Assembly (NCBI GenBank): GCA_963781155.1
Contig: CAWAEC010000002.1
Location: 124,001 to 188,000, forward strand
Reading direction: 5' to 3'
Length of the DNA stretch: 64,000 bases
DNA from: PALSA-693 sp963781155
GTDB lineage: Bacteria; Actinomycetota; Acidimicrobiia; Acidimicrobiales; Palsa-688
Part shown: positions 17,459 through 26,455 of the stretch, piece after piece
How positions within the stretch are numbered: position 1 is the first letter of the stretch
Layout of the letters: the number at the start of each line of letters is the position of its first letter
Translations under genes and position numbers: made by a program
The notes under the pieces: model-generated
Seen by the model: the letters and a program-made list of their open reading frames with translations, nothing else
Told to the model about the DNA's origin: nothing
Databases searched by the model: none

Positions 17459-19212
17459 GCCGCCTCGCGTGAGCGGCTTTGCGAGGCCACGATCTCGGCG
17501 TAGGTCGGGCAGGATTCGAGCAACTGGTCGTGGCGTCCGAGACCGACCACCTGGCCCCCTTCGAGCACCAGGATCTGATCGGCACTGACAATCGTCGACA
17601 CCCGTTGAGCCACCACCAGGGTCGTCGAACCGGCCGTGTGCGGAGCCAGCGCCGCTCGCAACCGCGCTTCGGTGGCCAAATCGAGGGCCGAGAAGGAATC
17701 GTCGAACAGGTACACGTCGGGCCGGCGAACCAGGGCCCGAGCAATGCTGAGACGCTGGCGCTGGCCGCCCGACACGTTGGTTCCGCCTTGCAGGATCTGG
17801 CTGTCGAGGCCGCCCATCTCACGGACGAAGTCCGAGGCCTGCGCGACCTGGAGCGCCGACCATAAGTCCTCGTCGCTGGCATGGGGCTGGCCGTAGCGCA
17901 GGTTGGAGGCGATGCTCCCGCTGAAGAGAAAGGGTTGTTGCGGTACCAGTCCGATTCGGTGCCACAAGAGGTCGGGATCCACCTCGCGTACGTCGACGCC
18001 TCCGACGAGCACCGCGCCTGCGGTGGTGTCGAAGAGACGAGCGACCAGGTTGACAAGGGTGGTCTTGCCCGCCCCGGTGCTGCCGATGACGGCCAAGGTC
18101 TGGCCGGGAGTGGCCCGGAAGGACACGTCCCGCACGACCGGCGCCTCTGCTCCCGGGTAGCCAAAGCTGACGTGTTGGAATTCCAATGTGCCCGGGGTGC
18201 GGAACCTGCCGACCGGTTGGGCGGGCGGTTTCACCGACGGCTCCGTGTCGAGGACTTCCTGGATCCGCTCACCGCTGACCGCCGCACGAGGCGTCATGAC
18301 CGCCACGAAGGTGGACATCATCACGGCAAACAGGATCAGGGTGAAGTAGGTGAGGAAGGCGACCAGCCCGCCAATCGTGAGTTGTCCGTGGGCGATCCGA
18401 TTGGCGCCAAACCAGATCACTCCGACGTTGGCCCAGTTGATAACCAGCATGACGATCGGAAACATAAGCGCCATGAGACGGCCCGCGATCAGGGTGGTGT
18501 GCGCCAGGTCGTCGTTGACGGTGCGGAAGCGCTGGGCCTCGTGTTCTTCGCGGACGAACGCCCGAACGACCCGAAGGCCGGTAATCTGCTCGCGCAGGAC
18601 CCGATTGGCGTTGTCGAGCCGCTCCTGCATAAGCCGGAACTGGGGGATGAGCCGACCTATCACGACTCCCAGAGCCACCGCGAGGACCACCATGCTGACG
18701 ACGAGCAGCCAGGCCATGCCCGTACTCTGGCGGAGGGCCAGAATCACCCCACCGATAACGGTGATCGGCGCCGCCAGCGCCAGAGTGCAGGTCATGACCA
18801 CCAATAACTGGACCTGCTGGACGTCGTTGGTAACCCGAGTGATCAGCGAGGCGGCGCTGAGTTGATTGACTTCACGAGCGGACAGCTGCAGCGAACGGCG
18901 GAAGAGGGCGCCGCGAAGATCGCGCCCGAAGCTCATGGCGATGCGTGAGCCGAAGTAGACGGCCGCCACCGCGAAGGCAGCCTGGGCGACGGCGACGACC
19001 AGCATCCAGCCGCCTTGGCGAACGATATAGGACGTGTGTCCCGTGAGGACGCCATTGTCGATGATGCGGGCGTTCAGAAAAGGCAGGTACAGATTGAGCA
19101 GGGCCTGGACGGCCTGCAGGCCGATCAACAGCACCAACAGCCGGCGGAAGGGGCGCAGATAGGTGCGGAGAAGCCGGATCAGCACGGAGGCCTCTGGCGG
19201 TGGCGCATCCAA
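17455..19212 (-). CDS. ABC exporter, permease-ATPase subunit (degenerate ATP site)
   Basis: A 585-residue half-transporter with six membrane helices (about 20-310) and an ATPase domain with Walker A GSTGAGKTTLVN, signature VSGGQRQRLSIAR and Walker B VYLFDDSFSALD. The residue after the Walker B aspartate is Asp instead of Glu, the known mark of the non-hydrolysing site in heterodimeric exporters such as BmrC or TM287. Translation start at 19212; first gene of the two-gene operon. Substrate unknown. Confidence 0.92.
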   Translation of the reverse strand: MDAPPPEASVLIRLLRTYLRPFRRLLVLLIGLQAVQALLNLYLPFLNARIIDNGVLTGHTSYIVRQGGWMLVVAVAQAAFAVAAVYFGSRIAMSFGRDLRGALFRRSLQLSAREVNQLSAASLITRVTNDVQQVQLLVVMTCTLALAAPITVIGGVILALRQSTGMAWLLVVSMVVLAVALGVVIGRLIPQFRLMQERLDNANRVLREQITGLRVVRAFVREEHEAQRFRTVNDDLAHTTLIAGRLMALMFPIVMLVINWANVGVIWFGANRIAHGQLTIGGLVAFLTYFTLILFAVMMSTFVAVMTPRAAVSGERIQEVLDTEPSVKPPAQPVGRFRTPGTLEFQHVSFGYPGAEAPVVRDVSFRATPGQTLAVIGSTGAGKTTLVNLVARLFDTTAGAVLVGGVDVREVDPDLLWHRIGLVPQQPFLFSGSIASNLRYGQPHASDEDLWSALQVAQASDFVREMGGLDSQILQGGTNVSGGQRQRLSIARALVRRPDVYLFDDSFSALDLATEARLRAALAPHTAGSTTLVVAQRVSTIVSADQILVLEGGQVVGLGRHDQLLESCPTYAEIVASQSRSREAA

Positions 19213-19285
19213 TCGACACTAGCGGCGACCGGTATCGCGGACGGCGGCCTTTTCGGCCAACCAGTTGGCCCCTTCGAGTGGTGAG

Positions 19286-19495
19286 CTAGGCCACGCCCGG
19301 TTCGTCGACCCGAAACGCCAAGGGCGAGGCGGAGTCGCGGGCTGGTGCCGAGGTTACCTCACGCACGTCGACCTCGTGACCCTTCCGGCGCAGCTCGCCG
19401 GCGATCTCCTCGGCATCCCGTCGCTCGTCTACCAGCAAGAGGATCGCTTCGGGACTCATCGGTCTCGAGCACAACATGACCGCGAAAGACGCCAC
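19286..19495 (-). CDS. Small hypothetical protein, 69 aa
   Basis: A GTG start at 19495 is preceded at the right distance (7 bp) by a perfect AAGGAGGT ribosome binding site, which is the main reason to accept the gene. The product contains a predicted beta-alpha-beta stretch (AILLLVDERRDAEEIAGELR, then KGHEVDVREV) that resembles the first half of a response-regulator or NAD-binding fold, but is too short for either. No known family recognised. It stands alone between the ABC operon and the endonuclease V-like gene. Confidence 0.6.
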   Translation of the reverse strand: MASFAVMLCSRPMSPEAILLLVDERRDAEEIAGELRRKGHEVDVREVTSAPARDSASPLAFRVDEPGVA

Positions 19496-19813
19496 TCGTG
19501 TACCTCCTTGGGTTGGCCACAGGCGGGCAGCCAGGGATGGCCCCGAGGACGCCCCAGGGCCATCCCTGCTACCGCCAGGCCGAACGTTTTCCTTTCGGTG
19601 CCGTCAGCCTCGGTCTGGGTGTCAGATCCCGATCAAAACACAACTGCGTGCCCGCGGCCAGAGGAAAGGTTGTGGAAATTGCTGGGGATTGTCGGCCCCT
19701 GGATAGCACCGTAAGTTTCGAGTGCATTAATCAGGTCGATGCCTGCTGCTGTATTTTTCCAGTAAAACCGAGATAGGCGGCGGGAGTGTTTTTCCGATAT
19801 ATACGTCCGGAAA
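19496..19813. other. AT-richer intergenic region
   Basis: No convincing gene. Base composition falls around 19700-19810, and TTTCCG...CGGAAA forms a small inverted repeat near 19793-19816 next to the end of the endonuclease V-like gene. It probably contains promoter or terminator elements not resolved here. Confidence 0.4.
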
Positions 19814-20641
19814 TTATGTGTATTTCTCTGGCAGCTGCGAAGGTGACTCGATCGTGCGGCTGACAAGGGCGCGGGCCTCGCGAGCGACCCGGCGTGCTTC
19901 TTGGAGCGGCACAGGCGTTCGGGCCGACTCCGTCGAGGCCGCCAGGACGATGTCGGCGGCGGTCCGGGCATCCGTTCGCCAGCCTGCGTGCGCGATCACG
20001 GGCCCAGCTCCAGTCCGGGTACAGACCCAGTAGGCGACCACTTTCCCTCCGAGCCAAAGGGGACTGATCTGCCCGCGAGTGAGTGGTGGCCATTCGCCGC
20101 GCGCCAGCAGGGGCCGGGCGGTAACCCCGATTGAGGGCAGCCCGACCGCATAGCCCAGGTGAATGGCCAGGCCGGCCCGGCGGGGGTGGTCCTCACCGGT
20201 GGCGTCCACCATCACTGCATCGGGGGTGGACGTCAGCATCTCCAGAACTCGGGCCAGGATGGCCCCCTCACGCCTGGCGAGGAGTCCGGGCACGTAGGGG
20301 GCCGGAGCGCGAGCAGCGATCACCGTCTGTTGATCGATGTCGCGCGCTTGACGGGGCATACCGTCGTGCGTGGCGGTACCACGGAGCTGCCGCCCGGGCC
20401 GGCGAGGGATCCCTGCCACGTCGGGCCGCCACAGGACCGCAGCCGCCCAGGCCTGGTCGCCGGCTCCGTTGGAACCGGCCGCGTGGGGCGCGAACGCGAC
20501 GGAGCAACCGGCAATTGCAGGGCCGGGGGGCGGAGCCCACCGGCACCCTGAGGACGCCTCCTGGGCCCGCAACGCCAGGAAGCTCTGGAAGGTGATGAGA
20601 TCCGTCTCTGACGCCGGCCATTTCCATGAGAATCGGAGCAC
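19814..20641 (-). CDS. nfi: Endonuclease V homologue with altered active site
   Basis: Family match is clear: PYVPGLLARREGAIL (E. coli Nfi PYIPGFLSFREYPAL), DAVMVDATGEDHPRRAGLA (Nfi DLVFVDGHGISHPRRLGVA) and LPSIGVTARPLL. Endonuclease V cuts DNA or RNA next to inosine. Glu125 and Asp146 of the acidic triad are kept. The first aspartate (Asp35 in E. coli, in IAGADVGF) is replaced: the segment here reads IAGCSVAF, with Ser47 at that place. An inserted stretch follows. The protein may be inactive, rely on another residue, or bind without cleaving. No operon partner is evident. Confidence 0.82.
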   Translation of the reverse strand: MLRFSWKWPASETDLITFQSFLALRAQEASSGCRWAPPPGPAIAGCSVAFAPHAAGSNGAGDQAWAAAVLWRPDVAGIPRRPGRQLRGTATHDGMPRQARDIDQQTVIAARAPAPYVPGLLARREGAILARVLEMLTSTPDAVMVDATGEDHPRRAGLAIHLGYAVGLPSIGVTARPLLARGEWPPLTRGQISPLWLGGKVVAYWVCTRTGAGPVIAHAGWRTDARTAADIVLAASTESARTPVPLQEARRVAREARALVSRTIESPSQLPEKYT

Positions 20642-20799
20642 CCATCCAGCATGGCGACCAAGCTCGCCCTTGGCGATGGCGGGCTTGGCCGGGCGAGCGC
20701 ACCGGACCTGCTCTGTCCTATCTTGGCTCGGATGAGACCGGCTCGCGGGGATGGGAGTTTGTCAATGTTCGAGGCCCTGCGGTCGGGAATGGTGACGCG

Positions 20800-23349
20800 A
20801 TGACCAGCGCCGCGTACGCAGGAACCCGGGTGATCGAACTCGCGTCGGGGCTCTCGGCGGGTGTGGCCGGCCGGTTTTTCGCCGACCTGGGCGCCGATGT
20901 GGTGAGGGTGGAGATGTACGAGCGGGCGCCGGCCGAGCCGGGCGAGCGCGCGGTGGCGATGTGGGCACAGGCCGGCAAGCGCGTCGTGTCGGCGCCCCAG
21001 GGCTCCCGGACCGGGATCGAGGAGCTCGAGCCGCTCGTCGCGGGCGCCGACGTCGTGATCACGGATCTCAGTCCGCAACGATGGGCGGAGTCGTTCCCCG
21101 CTCCGGAGGCGATGGTCGAGGCCCATCCGGGGATCGTGATCCTCGACATCACTCGTTTCGGGCGGGTGGGTCCGTACGTCGACTACCTCGCCGGCGACCT
21201 GGTGCTGCTGGCACTGTCGGGCTACCTGTTCACGTGCGGGCTCAACGACCGTGAACCACTGCGCCTTGGCGTCGATCTGGTCGACATCGTCACGGGGGTG
21301 AACGCTGCCGGTGGCGCCATGGCTGGGCTGCACCACGCTCGGCGCACCGGGCAGGGGCAGGTGGTCGAGGTCTCGGCGCTTCGCACCATGCTCGGTACAG
21401 GCACAAGTTTTCCCACCAGTTATTCGTTCCAGGGAACAGTCCGGCGCCGTTCGTTGACGGCGATGGTGAGCGTGGGCATCATGCTGCCGTGCCAGGACGG
21501 CCATGCTCTCGTGAACACGTTCCGAACGTCTTCGGACCTGCTCTACCTCTTGCTTGACGACGACCGCTTGCTCGACGAGAGATTCGCCGACACCATCGGC
21601 CGGGAGATCAACCAGAGGGAGATGGCCGAGATCATGATCGAGGCCGCGGCTCGGAAAACGATGCGCGAGCTGTTCGAAGCCGGTCAAGGACTGCGTCTCC
21701 AGAACGCCATGGTGCAGTCGCCGGTCCAGACACCCTCGGACCCTCAACACGCTGTCCGGCGCTTCTTCCAGCCGCTGGTGCTGGAAGACGGCACCACAGT
21801 GCTTGCCCCCGTGCCGCCAGTGCTTCCGATCGAAGCGCGCACCGATCATGCTCACCGGAAGGGGCAGACGATCGCGACGATCGAGGCCGCGCAGTGGCGC
21901 CATGACCCAATCACTCGCCAGACGGTTGCGGCGCCGACCCGGGATGCTCTCGCGGATTTGAAGGTGGTCGAGCTTACCTTCGCGTGGGCCGGCCCCTTTA
22001 TCGGACGGGTTCTCAGCGATCACGGTGCCCAGGTCGTGAAGATCGAATCGCGCCGGTACCCCGACACGGCAAGAGGAGCGGATCTTGTCGATCTCAGCTT
22101 TGGTGAGAACGACCGCTGGATGGACCGTTCCTTGGCGTACATCATCGCCAACCCGGCCAAGTATCACGTGGGTATGGACCTCACCGATCCAGCCGGCAAG
22201 GAGGTGCTCCTCGACCTTGTTCGATGGGCCGATGTCGTCATCGAGAACTTCACCCCGCGCGTCCTTCCGAACCTGGGCCTCGGCTGGGATCTGTTCCAGT
22301 CGGTCAACCCGTCCGTCGTCATGATCTCCGCGTCCGGGTTCGGCCAGCAGGGGCCCTACCGGGACTACGGCGCGTGGGGATGGGGACTGGAGTGCCAATC
22401 CGGGATAACTCACGCGACCGGTTATCTCGGCGATCCGGACCCTCTCTTGTTTATACCGACGGTCCCTGATCCGCTCTCGGCGGCCGTGGGCGTCGCTGCC
22501 ACCCTCGCCGCGCTGGAGGAGCGACGCCGCACCGGCAAGGGACAGTGGATCGACCTGTCGCAATACGAGTGCGCCACCTTTGCCACGCTCATCGATATCC
22601 TCCGTGGGGGGGAAACAGGCACAGACCGGCCCCGCTCGGGCAATCGGCATGCCTGGATGGCTCCGCAGGGGGTCTATCCCTGCGAGGGGAGCGATGCGTG
22701 GGTCGCCGTAGCCGTCGAGACGGACGAGCAATGGCTGCGCCTGTGTGAGGTGATCGGCCGTCCCGACCTCGCCGCGCAAGAGCGGCTGCACACCCATACG
22801 ACCCGGCACGCCGAGCACGATCGCATCGATGAGGCGATCAGCGCATGGAGTCGCGAGCGCCCCAAGCACGAAGCGATGCGCTTGCTCCAGCAAGGAGGCG
22901 TGCCGGCGGGGGCTGTGCAAAACGCAAAGGACCTTCACCACGACCCGCAGGTCGAGGCCCTGGAATACTTCCGGGCCGCATGGGGATCCGAGGTCGGGCT
23001 GCGTATCTGGCCCGGTACCTGGTACGGGATGCAGGCCACTCCTGGAGACGTGCGCCGGGGGACGTCGACCTTCGGTGAGGACAATGAACGGGTATTGCGC
23101 GATCTGCTCGGTTATGACCCCGAGAGGGTGAAGGCGCTGCTGTCGAGTGAGGTGTTCTCCGACGTGGCCGACGGGCTGCAGAAGCCGGCCACTCCGGGAG
23201 TACCCGTCGCCACCCTGCTCGAACGGGGGGCGGTCCTGAGCTACGACCAGGATTACCGCCAGCTCCCCGAGCGCGTCGCTGAACGCAACCAGCGGTGGCG
23301 GCGTGAACACGGCCTGCCGGAGGCCTACCTCGACAGGCGGGCCGACTGA
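20800..23349 (+). CDS. Double-domain CoA transferase (CaiB/BaiF family III)
   Basis: An 849-residue fusion of two type III CoA-transferase domains. The first starts at GTRVIELASGLSAGVAGRFF and has LRLGVDLVDIVTG with the probable catalytic aspartate. The second starts near residue 385 (LADLKVVELTFAWAGPFIGR) and has FIPTVPDPLSAAVG and GKGQWIDLSQYE. Normal family members are about 400 residues and work as dimers, so one chain could form a pseudo-dimer. The ATG at 20800 begins a normal CaiB N-terminus; the frame is open about 170 bp further upstream but that part is not protein-like. Substrate unknown. Its 3' end overlaps the permease gene on the other strand by 25 bp. Confidence 0.88.
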   Translation: MTSAAYAGTRVIELASGLSAGVAGRFFADLGADVVRVEMYERAPAEPGERAVAMWAQAGKRVVSAPQGSRTGIEELEPLVAGADVVITDLSPQRWAESFPAPEAMVEAHPGIVILDITRFGRVGPYVDYLAGDLVLLALSGYLFTCGLNDREPLRLGVDLVDIVTGVNAAGGAMAGLHHARRTGQGQVVEVSALRTMLGTGTSFPTSYSFQGTVRRRSLTAMVSVGIMLPCQDGHALVNTFRTSSDLLYLLLDDDRLLDERFADTIGREINQREMAEIMIEAAARKTMRELFEAGQGLRLQNAMVQSPVQTPSDPQHAVRRFFQPLVLEDGTTVLAPVPPVLPIEARTDHAHRKGQTIATIEAAQWRHDPITRQTVAAPTRDALADLKVVELTFAWAGPFIGRVLSDHGAQVVKIESRRYPDTARGADLVDLSFGENDRWMDRSLAYIIANPAKYHVGMDLTDPAGKEVLLDLVRWADVVIENFTPRVLPNLGLGWDLFQSVNPSVVMISASGFGQQGPYRDYGAWGWGLECQSGITHATGYLGDPDPLLFIPTVPDPLSAAVGVAATLAALEERRRTGKGQWIDLSQYECATFATLIDILRGGETGTDRPRSGNRHAWMAPQGVYPCEGSDAWVAVAVETDEQWLRLCEVIGRPDLAAQERLHTHTTRHAEHDRIDEAISAWSRERPKHEAMRLLQQGGVPAGAVQNAKDLHHDPQVEALEYFRAAWGSEVGLRIWPGTWYGMQATPGDVRRGTSTFGEDNERVLRDLLGYDPERVKALLSSEVFSDVADGLQKPATPGVPVATLLERGAVLSYDQDYRQLPERVAERNQRWRREHGLPEAYLDRRAD

Positions 23350-24635
23350 CCCGTTTGCGGCTCTAACTGCTGCCTCTGCAACCGATTCGGTCGCGATCGA
23401 CCTGGCTTCCTGCGTTGCGGCTCGACTTTCCAACCGGCCCGCGGGCGCGGCCACTGAATTACTGTTCCGGGCATGTGCTGATGATCGGTGGCCAGGTCCG
23501 GCGGGCCTCCCATCATCTTGAGCATGTCCCGGCCGCCGGTCCTGAAGAACCGGGCCAGGAGGACACCGGCGACGGTCAGGAAGATGATGTTGAGGAAGGT
23601 GGTGTAGTTCCAGGAGATGCTGGGGTTGAGCACCTTGGCATTACGGGTTTGGGGTATGAGGCCGCTGGCTCCGAAGATCAGCTCCACGGCGTAGCCGCCG
23701 AGCACCATCACGGTGTAGAAGGTGACCAGGATGAACACCATCATCCGGGTGCCGTAGTACTTGCGATAGATGACCAGTATGGGAATGATGATCAGATCGG
23801 CGAAAATGAAGGCGATCACGCCACCGAAGCTGATCCCTCCATTCCACAGCACCGCGGCCAGTGGCACGTTGCCGATGGAGCAGACAAACGATAGAACGGA
23901 AATGACCGGTCCGAGCAAGGGCCCCCAGATTTTGGCGACGACGGGATGGTCGCTGAAAAACAAGTGTTTCCAGAAGCTGTCCGGCACCCAGGCCGCGAGC
24001 GCTCCGGCGGCCAAGAGCCCAAGCACGATGTCTCGTAACACTGCAGCCCACTCCATGACAAAGATGTGCGACACCGAGGTCAGGCCTTGCGGCGAGCGGA
24101 GGCGGGCGAGCACCGTACCCCCACCGCCAATGCTCATATCCATGGCGGCGTGTCCCTCCATAGAACCGGCCTCGCCCTTCTCGGCCTGAACGCGGGCATC
24201 TTCCACCAGGCGCTGGCGCAGCAGCACACGAAACAGTACGGCTAAGGCCACAATCATGATGGGGCCGCCGACGAACTCTGCCAGAGTGAACTGCCAGCCC
24301 AGCAGCAGAGCCATAATGATCCCGAGTTCGATCACCAGGTTCGTAGAGGCGATCTCGAAGGTCATGACCGCAGTAAAGTCCGCGCCCTTGCGAAACAGCG
24401 AGCGGGCCAGGGCGACTGCCGCGTAGGAGCAGGACGAACTGGCCATGCCCAGGCCGCACGCGGCTGCCAGACTCCTGGGGCGGTTATCGCCGAGGTAACG
24501 GGTGATCGTTGATCGCCGCACGAGCGCTTGCACGACGGAGGCCAGGGTAAATCCCAGGATCAGCGACCAGGTGATCTGCCAGGTCATGGCCCCGGACACC
24601 GCGAGAGCGTGCCCGACAGCGTGGACGGCGCGCAC
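23325..24635 (-). CDS. DUF318/ArsP_1-type permease
   Basis: An integral membrane permease with about eight helices. The conserved cysteine pattern GLGMASSSCSYAAVALARSL (about residue 65-75) and the second-half repeat SFVCSIGNVPLAAVLWNGG match the family PF03773, members of which export organoarsenicals or occur in metal-response loci. A His/Met-bearing loop (MEGHAAMDMSIGG) lies between the two halves and could bind a metal. MTWQ at 24587 is an alternative start. It is downstream of csoR on the same strand, about 80 bp away, so it is probably the target of that metal sensor. Confidence 0.85.
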   Translation of the reverse strand: MRAVHAVGHALAVSGAMTWQITWSLILGFTLASVVQALVRRSTITRYLGDNRPRSLAAACGLGMASSSCSYAAVALARSLFRKGADFTAVMTFEIASTNLVIELGIIMALLLGWQFTLAEFVGGPIMIVALAVLFRVLLRQRLVEDARVQAEKGEAGSMEGHAAMDMSIGGGGTVLARLRSPQGLTSVSHIFVMEWAAVLRDIVLGLLAAGALAAWVPDSFWKHLFFSDHPVVAKIWGPLLGPVISVLSFVCSIGNVPLAAVLWNGGISFGGVIAFIFADLIIIPILVIYRKYYGTRMMVFILVTFYTVMVLGGYAVELIFGASGLIPQTRNAKVLNPSISWNYTTFLNIIFLTVAGVLLARFFRTGGRDMLKMMGGPPDLATDHQHMPGTVIQWPRPRAGWKVEPQRRKPGRSRPNRLQRQQLEPQTGQSARLSR

Positions 24636-24716
24636 TACTAGAGTTCCTCCGCCTCAGATGGACAGCCGTTGTGCGAATCGATCTCGGGCGCATTTGTCAT
24701 CACCCCGGCGGCTTCT

Positions 24717-24998
24717 TCACGAGCGGACCAGGCGGCTAATGGCCTCGGCGGCCTCCTTTACCTTCATGTCCGCCTCTTTGCCGCCCGCTGCGACGGCGCC
24801 GGCCACGCAGTGGGAGAGGTGTTCCTCCAGAAGGCTCAGCGCGACCGACTGCAACGCCTTGGTCGCGGCGGAAACCTGGGTCAGGATGTCGATGCAATAC
24901 TTGTCTTCCTCGATCATGCGCTGCAATCCCCGGACTTGACCCTCGATCCGGCGGAGCCGCCTCAAGTGGTCGTCCTTACTGGCGCTGTACCCGTGCAT
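24717..24998 (-). CDS. csoR: CsoR/RcnR-family metal-sensing repressor
   Basis: A 93-residue all-helical repressor (RLRRIEGQVRGLQRMIEEDK). The Cu(I) ligand set Cys-His-Cys of CsoR is visible as Cys in DKYCIDILTQ and His/Cys in EEHLSHCV. DUF156 proteins dissociate from DNA on metal binding. The operator-like palindrome at 25060-25076 lies 62 bp upstream. First gene of an operon with the permease. Confidence 0.92.
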   Translation of the reverse strand: MHGYSASKDDHLRRLRRIEGQVRGLQRMIEEDKYCIDILTQVSAATKALQSVALSLLEEHLSHCVAGAVAAGGKEADMKVKEAAEAISRLVRS

Positions 24999-25059
24999 CG
25001 CTCACCCGTCGCTCATTCGGCCTTACCCTGCCGCCTCGCCCTGCCACTCGAGCCAAACT

Positions 25060-25076
25060 ATACCCCCATGGGGTAT
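25060..25076. promoter_or_regulatory. CsoR-type operator (ATACCCC-CAT-GGGGTAT)
   Basis: A perfect inverted repeat with 7-bp arms and a 3-base spacer, upstream of csoR. TACCCC/GGGGTA arms are typical of CsoR-family boxes, so autorepression with release by Cu(I) is expected. Confidence 0.8.
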
Positions 25077-25102
25077 ATCTGTCAAGCGACATGCCAATGC
25101 GA

Positions 25103-25711
25103 TCAGCGTTGGCGCTTTCGTCTCGGTCGGGGTCCGACGCAAAGGTCGACGACGGTGACGAGCAGGGCGTCCAGGGCCGAAGTCGTGCTCATCTGGCCAG
25201 CGTTGACTCGGGCAGCCGCAGAATGAATGACGGCCAAGCACGCGCTGGCCAGCCAGGCAGCGGGAAGATCGTCTCGAAACGCGCTCTCCTTCTGCCCGCG
25301 TCGGATGAGCGATCCAATCACCCGTTCCGCCTCGAGGTGCTCCTGGTGGAGAACGTCCAGCGGCAGATCGGAGGCGGCTGCCCGGGCCACTTCCAGGTGG
25401 CGGGCCAGGTGCTCCCAGCCCGTGGTAACAACGCGTCGCAGGGCCTCATCCGGCGGACCGCGGTCAGGCTGCGCAGCGGCCAGGGCCGTTACCGCCTCGC
25501 GGAGGGCGCGATCGACCAGGGCCGCGATCAGTCCCGCGCGGTCGGAGAAGTGGGCGTACACGGTTGGGCGGGACACTCCGGCTTCGGCGGCTATGGCCGA
25601 GAAGGTCAAGGCTTTGCCGGATCGCAACAGCCGTTCGGCTCCGTCGAGGATCGCCGTCAGGTTCTGCTGGGCGATTGCCTTGCGGGCGCCCGAAGGTTCA
25701 CGACCGGACAT
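25103..25711 (-). CDS. TetR-family transcriptional regulator
   Basis: 202 residues with an N-terminal TetR helix-turn-helix (LTFSAIAAEAGVSRPTVYAHF, residues about 36-55) and a helical ligand-binding C-terminus. It is divergent from the methyltransferase gene at 25778, and the intergenic space holds two overlapping palindromes. It probably represses itself and the methyltransferase. Ligand unknown. Confidence 0.88.
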   Translation of the reverse strand: MSGREPSGARKAIAQQNLTAILDGAERLLRSGKALTFSAIAAEAGVSRPTVYAHFSDRAGLIAALVDRALREAVTALAAAQPDRGPPDEALRRVVTTGWEHLARHLEVARAAASDLPLDVLHQEHLEAERVIGSLIRRGQKESAFRDDLPAAWLASACLAVIHSAAARVNAGQMSTTSALDALLVTVVDLCVGPRPRRKRQR

Positions 25712-25721
25712 GGTTGACAGC

Positions 25722-25758
25722 AGTGTAAACGAGGTGTATCCCTTTACACTACTGTAAA
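25722..25758. promoter_or_regulatory. Overlapping palindromes in the TetR/methyltransferase divergent region
   Basis: AGTGTAAA (25722-25729) pairs with TTTACACT (25743-25750), and TTTACA (25743-25748) also pairs with TGTAAA (25753-25758). The central half-site is shared, so a TetR dimer could occupy either of two sites. Likely operator for both genes. Confidence 0.7.
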
Positions 25759-25777
25759 GATTGGAGGAGGATCACCG

Positions 25778-26455
25778 ATGCAACTCAGCGATGACACTCA
25801 CGAGGCGGCCGGGCATCGGCACCCAACCGGGATAGCACTCGACCAGGGCTGGCGCTACGACCTCCAAGTCTGGTTCTTTGACACTTTCTTGGTACGTGGG
25901 AAGCTCAACGAGCTGTACACACAGGTCATCGAACGGGCTCAGCTCGAAACTGGCACACGCATGCTCGATGTCGGGTGCGGTACCGGCACCCTGGCCATCG
26001 AGGCGGCGCGTGGTCTGCGCGGCTCCGTCGCTGTGGCCGGGCTGGATCCCGCTCCTCGCCAGATCGCCCGAGCCCGGTCGAAAGCGCGGCGCTCAGGAGT
26101 CCACATCGACTTCCGGCAAGGGGTGATTGAAGATATTCCGTTTCGCGATGGGTCCTTTGACGCTGTGACCAGCACGCTCATGATGCACCATCTGCCGATC
26201 GAGCTCAAAAGGGAGGGATTACGCGAGATTCTCCGCGTCCTAAAGCCAGGAGGGCGCCTGGTCGTCGCCGACTTCGATTACACACATCCGGAACACCGAA
26301 GCGAGCCCGGGCCGAATGGTTACGCCGGTACGGACGAGCTTCCACGACTTGTTCGCGACGCCGGCTTTGTCGGCCTAAACACCTCCCAGATTCCATTTCG
26401 TCGGGCCCATCGCGGTTGGTCAGCCGCCACCGTGCTGTCGGCGACGAGACCTTGA
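25778..26455 (+). CDS. Class I SAM-dependent methyltransferase
   Basis: 225 residues with motif I LDVGCGTGTLAIEA (about 64-77), motif II-like acidic loop VAGLDPAPRQIARA, motif IV DGSFDAVTSTLMMHHL and the post-motif LRVLKPGGRLVVADF. This is the UbiE/ArsM-like Methyltransf_11 type. GGAGGAGG precedes the ATG. Divergent from tetR and likely under its control. It converges on the isomerase-like gene with a 36-bp overlap. Substrate unknown. Confidence 0.88.
   Translation: MQLSDDTHEAAGHRHPTGIALDQGWRYDLQVWFFDTFLVRGKLNELYTQVIERAQLETGTRMLDVGCGTGTLAIEAARGLRGSVAVAGLDPAPRQIARARSKARRSGVHIDFRQGVIEDIPFRDGSFDAVTSTLMMHHLPIELKREGLREILRVLKPGGRLVVADFDYTHPEHRSEPGPNGYAGTDELPRLVRDAGFVGLNTSQIPFRRAHRGWSAATVLSATRP

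Noticed and set aside
20320..23454. 1044-codon open frame on the minus strand opposite the CoA transferase
   Set aside because: It is the mirror of a well-recognised gene, is rich in His/Arg/Pro, and matches no family; typical antisense frame in GC-rich DNA.
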